Both the position numbers and the translations under genes were made by a program. The notes under the pieces were generated by a model that was not told the origin of the DNA, made no database searches, and saw only the letters and a program-made list of their open reading frames with translations. DNA of 8,511 nt, from NCBI GenBank assembly GCA_003446295.1, contig DMBB01000027.1, positions 1 to 8,511 on the forward strand, written 5' to 3'. Numbering within the stretch: the first letter of the stretch is position 1; every line of letters starts with the position of its first letter. Of this stretch, positions 6,689 through 8,511 are shown piece by piece. The DNA comes from Erysipelotrichaceae bacterium. GTDB lineage: Bacteria; Bacillota_I; Bacilli_A; Erysipelotrichales; Erysipelotrichaceae.

Positions 6689-6971
6689 AATGACGCTGAA
6701 ACAGATCTTCTGGCTGTTTGCGGTCGGCTTTCTCACATATTTTGTGATCCGTTATATGTGGCCGCTGCTGCTGGTCATCTTCGGAATCATGCTGTATGGA
6801 TATTTCCGCATGAAGAAACAGATCAGACAGGCAGAAGACAGCCTGAATGACACGGTATACAAAGAGGTTCAGAAGGAACCGAGAGAACAGAAGCCTCAGC
6901 TGAATGAGGATGATGTGATCGACGCAGAGTTTACTGTCAAAAACCGTGATGAAATGAAAATGCGTGGCTGA
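6681..6971 (+). CDS. Small membrane protein (96 aa) coupled to whiA
   Basis: I do not recognise a named family. Residues about 8-24 (IFWLFAVGFLTYFVIR, with its end) and 27-42 (WPLLLVIFGIMLYGYF) form one long or two short hydrophobic segments separated by R24-Y25, so a hairpin or single bent helix in the membrane is likely. After the RMKKQIR positive cluster (43-49), which should stay in the cytoplasm by the positive-inside rule, a charged tail of about 45 residues follows, containing a predicted helical stretch and then NEDDVIDAEFTV (75-86). The DDVIDAEF string resembles the acidic C-terminal tail of DnaK. ATG 6681 is chosen because GGAGG at 6667-6671 lies 9 nt upstream; a TTG at 6636 inside whiA has no such support. 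The start overlaps the whiA stop by 8 nt (ATGAATAA). In Bacillus the crh gene follows whiA; this protein is unrelated to it. Confidence 0.82.
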   Translation: MNKMTLKQIFWLFAVGFLTYFVIRYMWPLLLVIFGIMLYGYFRMKKQIRQAEDSLNDTVYKEVQKEPREQKPQLNEDDVIDAEFTVKNRDEMKMRG

Positions 6972-6983
6972 GGGGGCTGAACT

Positions 6984-7898
6984 ATGATACAAAGAGGTGA
7001 ACCGGCATTGACGGGAGGCATCCGTGACTGCTGGAAACGTTGTTTTGAAAATGAAGATCCGAACTACATTGACTTCTTTTTCCGGTGCATCTATAAACCG
7101 GAATACGGATATGCGGATGTGGAAGACAGCAGGGTGGTGGCAGCACTTTGCCGTGTGCCGCATGCGATCATGTTCAATGAGCGCGTGATCAAGGCAAGCA
7201 TGCTGGTCGGTGCGGCAACACTTCCGGAATACCGCGGTCAGGGCAGAATGTCAGAGCTGCTCCATACCGTTCTGGATGCCTGCTCGCATTCGGAACTGCT
7301 GACGCTGATCCAGGCATATGACCCGAAATTATATGAGCCCTACGGGTTCCGGACCATCTATTACCGCAGTGATTATCTGCTGAAGAAAAGCATGATCAAA
7401 CGGGCGTCCGCAACAGGCTGCGCATATGATCCTTCGGCGATCGATATGCTGAAAGTCTATTCGGCTTTTATCCGCAAGTTCAATGGTTTCTATACAAGGG
7501 ATCTGACATATTTTGAGAACCTGAAAAAAGAGATCGCAGCAGAAGGCGGGCGCATTGCTGCATATTATGATAACCGCAACCAGATCGCCGGCTATGCTAC
7601 GCTTCTGACTGACGGAAGGCAGATCAAGATCGAAGAATGTGTTTATCTGAACAGCACTGCACTGATAAAACTTGTCAATGTTGCGCTTCTTGATAAAGAA
7701 AGTGTTCATCTGCATGTATCAGCAGGAGAAAATGTGCGTTTTATTTTCCCTGATGCAGAAGTAAAAAACTATGGTCATACCATGGTGAGACTGAACGATC
7801 CGCAGCTGTTTTCCAGACTGTTCAATACCAGGATCGAGACAGTTGAGGACGCGTTTGCCATCAGCAAAAAGCCTCTGAATATGAACGAATATGTATGA
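6984..7898 (+). CDS. Eis-like GNAT-family N-acetyltransferase (304 aa)
   Basis: A cytoplasmic acetyl-CoA-dependent acetyltransferase of the Eis-related branch. The N-terminal GNAT domain has the strand ASMLVGAATLPEYRGQG (71-87) with the CoA loop R84-G85-Q86-G87, followed by the helix MSELLHTVLDACSH and the motif-B remnant DPKLYEPYGFR (113-123), where YEPYGF is typical of Eis-like enzymes. A second, motif-poor GNAT-like half covers about 150-265, including GGRIAAYYDNRNQIAGYATLL in pieces. Around 266-282 (HTMVRLNDPQLFSRLF) the sequence matches the point where full-length Eis enters its SCP2-like C-terminal domain, but here the protein ends 24 residues later (KKPLNMNEYV), about 100 residues short of mycobacterial Eis. 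The stop looks natural: no continuation in another frame was seen downstream. The start at 6984 follows a GAGGGGG box at 6970-6976, overlapping the stop of the preceding gene. Substrate unknown; aminoglycoside or protein-lysine acetylation cannot be assumed. Confidence 0.87.
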   Translation: MIQRGEPALTGGIRDCWKRCFENEDPNYIDFFFRCIYKPEYGYADVEDSRVVAALCRVPHAIMFNERVIKASMLVGAATLPEYRGQGRMSELLHTVLDACSHSELLTLIQAYDPKLYEPYGFRTIYYRSDYLLKKSMIKRASATGCAYDPSAIDMLKVYSAFIRKFNGFYTRDLTYFENLKKEIAAEGGRIAAYYDNRNQIAGYATLLTDGRQIKIEECVYLNSTALIKLVNVALLDKESVHLHVSAGENVRFIFPDAEVKNYGHTMVRLNDPQLFSRLFNTRIETVEDAFAISKKPLNMNEYV

Positions 7899-7934
7899 GT
7901 TTGGAGGCTTCGATAAACAGGGTTCAAAAGGCAC

Positions 7935-7952
7935 TTGTGAAAGATTTGATAA
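7935..7952. promoter_or_regulatory. Candidate Rex operator upstream of gap
   Basis: TTGTGAAAGATTTGATAA matches the Bacillota Rex consensus, as I remember it (TTGTGAAATATTTCACAA), at 15 of 18 positions. The left half-site TTGTGAAA is perfect; the right half TTTGATAA differs in two bases from TTTCACAA. It abuts the -35 hexamer of the gap promoter, so bound Rex would hinder RNA polymerase. Rex is the NADH/NAD+-sensing repressor and gap is a known Rex target in several Bacillota. Spotted by eye, not by a scored search. Confidence 0.5.
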
Positions 7953-7982
7953 TTGACTATACTATGCTATTCATCTTATAAT
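7953..7982 (+). promoter_or_regulatory. Sigma-A-type promoter of gap
   Basis: TTGACT (7953-7958, 5/6 to the -35 consensus) and TATAAT (7977-7982, perfect -10) are 18 nt apart. Transcription should start near 7989, giving a leader of about 25 nt that consists of little more than the ribosome binding site. The surrounding sequence is clearly richer in A and T than the flanking genes, as expected for a strong promoter. Confidence 0.82.
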
Positions 7983-7995
7983 TTTAGTGCAACAA

Positions 7996-8003
7996 AAGGA
8001 GGT
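7996..8003 (+). promoter_or_regulatory. Full-consensus ribosome binding site of gap
   Basis: AAGGAGGT is an uninterrupted 8-base complement of the 16S rRNA 3' end, stronger than any other in the window. It lies 11 nt before the ATG at 8015, slightly longer than usual spacing but acceptable, and fits a very highly translated glycolytic gene. Confidence 0.85.
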
Positions 8004-8014
8004 CACAAATTAAG

Positions 8015-8511
8015 ATGACAGATGTAAGAGTTGCTATTAATGGTTTCGGCAGAATTGGACGCCTTGCTTTCAGACAGATGTTCGGCGCAGAAGGTTATGA
8101 TGTTGTTGCTATCAACGACCTGACAAAACCTTCCATGCTGGCTCACCTTCTGAAGTATGACACAGCACAGGGCGGCTATGCTGGAAAAATCGGAGATTGT
8201 CTCCACACAGTAACTGCAGACGACGAAGCTAACACAATTACAGTCGACGGAAAGACACTGCAGATCTACAAAGAAGCAGATGCTAACAACCTGCCTTGGG
8301 GCGAGCTCAAGATCGACGTTGTTCTGGAATGCACAGGCTTCTACACATCAAAGGCAAAGGCTGAAGCTCATATCAAAGCCGGCGCAAGAAAGGTTGTTAT
8401 TTCCGCTCCTGCAGGAAATGACCTGCCTACAATCGTTTACAATGTAAACCATGAAACACTGACAGCTGAGGATACAGTTATTTCTGCAGCTAGCTGCACA
8501 ACAAACTGCCT
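8015..8511 (+). CDS. gap: Glyceraldehyde-3-phosphate dehydrogenase, N-terminal part (3' end outside window)
   Basis: GAPDH oxidises and phosphorylates glyceraldehyde-3-phosphate to 1,3-bisphosphoglycerate, making NADH in glycolysis. The visible 165 codons contain the NAD-binding loop N9-GFGRIGR (9-16), VVAINDLT (30-37) with D35 where NAD-preferring enzymes keep an aspartate, LKYDTAQG, the stretch [28 protein letters not shown] and the catalytic segment S160-C161-TTNC, with C161 as the active-site cysteine. The window ends two bases into codon 166, just after C165. This is the phosphorylating Gap, not GapN or an erythrose-4-phosphate dehydrogenase as far as the N terminus can tell. No cggR repressor gene precedes it, and it has its own promoter and a Rex-like operator. 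Codon choice differs from all neighbours: GCT and GTT are frequent, in line with very high expression. Confidence 0.97.
   Translation, partial: MTDVRVAINGFGRIGRLAFRQMFGAEGYDVVAINDLTKPSMLAHLLKYDTAQGGYAGKIGDCLHTVTADDEANTITVDGKTLQIYKEADANNLPWGELKIDVVLECTGFYTSKAKAEAHIKAGARKVVISAPAGNDLPTIVYNVNHETLTAEDTVISAASCTTNC

Larger units (their letters stand above)
7899..8014. other. Intergenic region between the acetyltransferase and gap
   Basis: This is the longest non-coding stretch in the window (116 nt). Its first 36 nt hold no convincing terminator hairpin: no GC-rich stem followed by a T-run is visible after the acetyltransferase stop, so read-through into gap is possible. The rest holds the Rex-like site, the promoter and the ribosome binding site listed separately. 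Confidence 0.7.

Noticed and set aside
7899..7934. Terminator after the Eis-like gene
   Set aside because: I tried to fold the GGAGG/CTTCG and GTTT/AAAC parts but no stem of more than a few pairs followed by a T-run results.
7935..7963. A second promoter, TTGTGA with 17-nt spacing to TATACT
   Set aside because: The -35 is only a 4/6 match and coincides with the Rex-like half-site; the neighbouring TTGACT/TATAAT pair is clearly better. It cannot be fully excluded.
1..8511. Mobile element, phage, defence system, CRISPR or RNA gene
   Set aside because: No transposase or integrase motif, no regularly spaced repeats, no tRNA or rRNA sequence and no riboswitch-like leader was found; all genes are typical chromosomal ones on one strand.

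Overview
The window reads as chromosomal DNA of a low-to-mid GC Gram-positive bacterium (Bacillota). The evidence is the contiguous rapZ-yvcK-whiA block, AGGAGG-type ribosome binding sites, canonical sigma-A-type promoter elements, and a gap gene of the kind common in Clostridia and Erysipelotrichia. The wording of several proteins, for example the GGGHG loop in YvcK, makes me lean towards Erysipelotrichia, but that is inference from memory. Tryptophan is encoded by TGG and TGA is used as a stop, so the genetic code is standard. All genes lie on the + strand and are tightly packed; the longest non-coding stretch is about 116 nt.

Layout. Positions 1-678 hold the 3' end of a class II fumarase (fumC). 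At 688-1128 is a small soluble protein of unknown function with a possible PH/GRAM-like fold. At 1140-2963 is a complete ABC half-transporter (exporter type). After a small hairpin comes a GNAT acetyltransferase at 3011-3871. A short gap with a plausible extended -10 promoter precedes the conserved block rapZ (3917-4795), yvcK (4788-5741) and whiA (5741-6688), in which consecutive genes overlap by 8 and 1 nt. A 96-residue membrane protein (6681-6971) again overlaps whiA by 8 nt and takes the place that crh holds in Bacillus subtilis. An Eis-like acetyltransferase follows at 6984-7898. After a regulatory region, the 5' part of gap (glyceraldehyde-3-phosphate dehydrogenase) runs off the right edge.

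How the parts fit. RapZ, YvcK and WhiA form the usual Gram-positive set linking cell-envelope precursor status, nucleotide/UDP-sugar sensing and cell division control; the overlapping starts suggest translational coupling. fumC and gap are central-carbon genes at the two ends and probably belong to separate transcription units. The gap promoter is canonical, and an 18-bp sequence directly upstream of its -35 matches the Rex (NADH/NAD+ sensor) operator at 15 of 18 positions, which would tie glycolysis to redox state.

I found no mobile element, CRISPR array, RNA gene, phage or defence module. The window is mostly ordinary core genome. The points worth a second look are the Rex-like operator, a WhiA that keeps the acidic residue of the LAGLIDADG motif, a YvcK with altered ligand-loop residues, and the coupled membrane protein after whiA.
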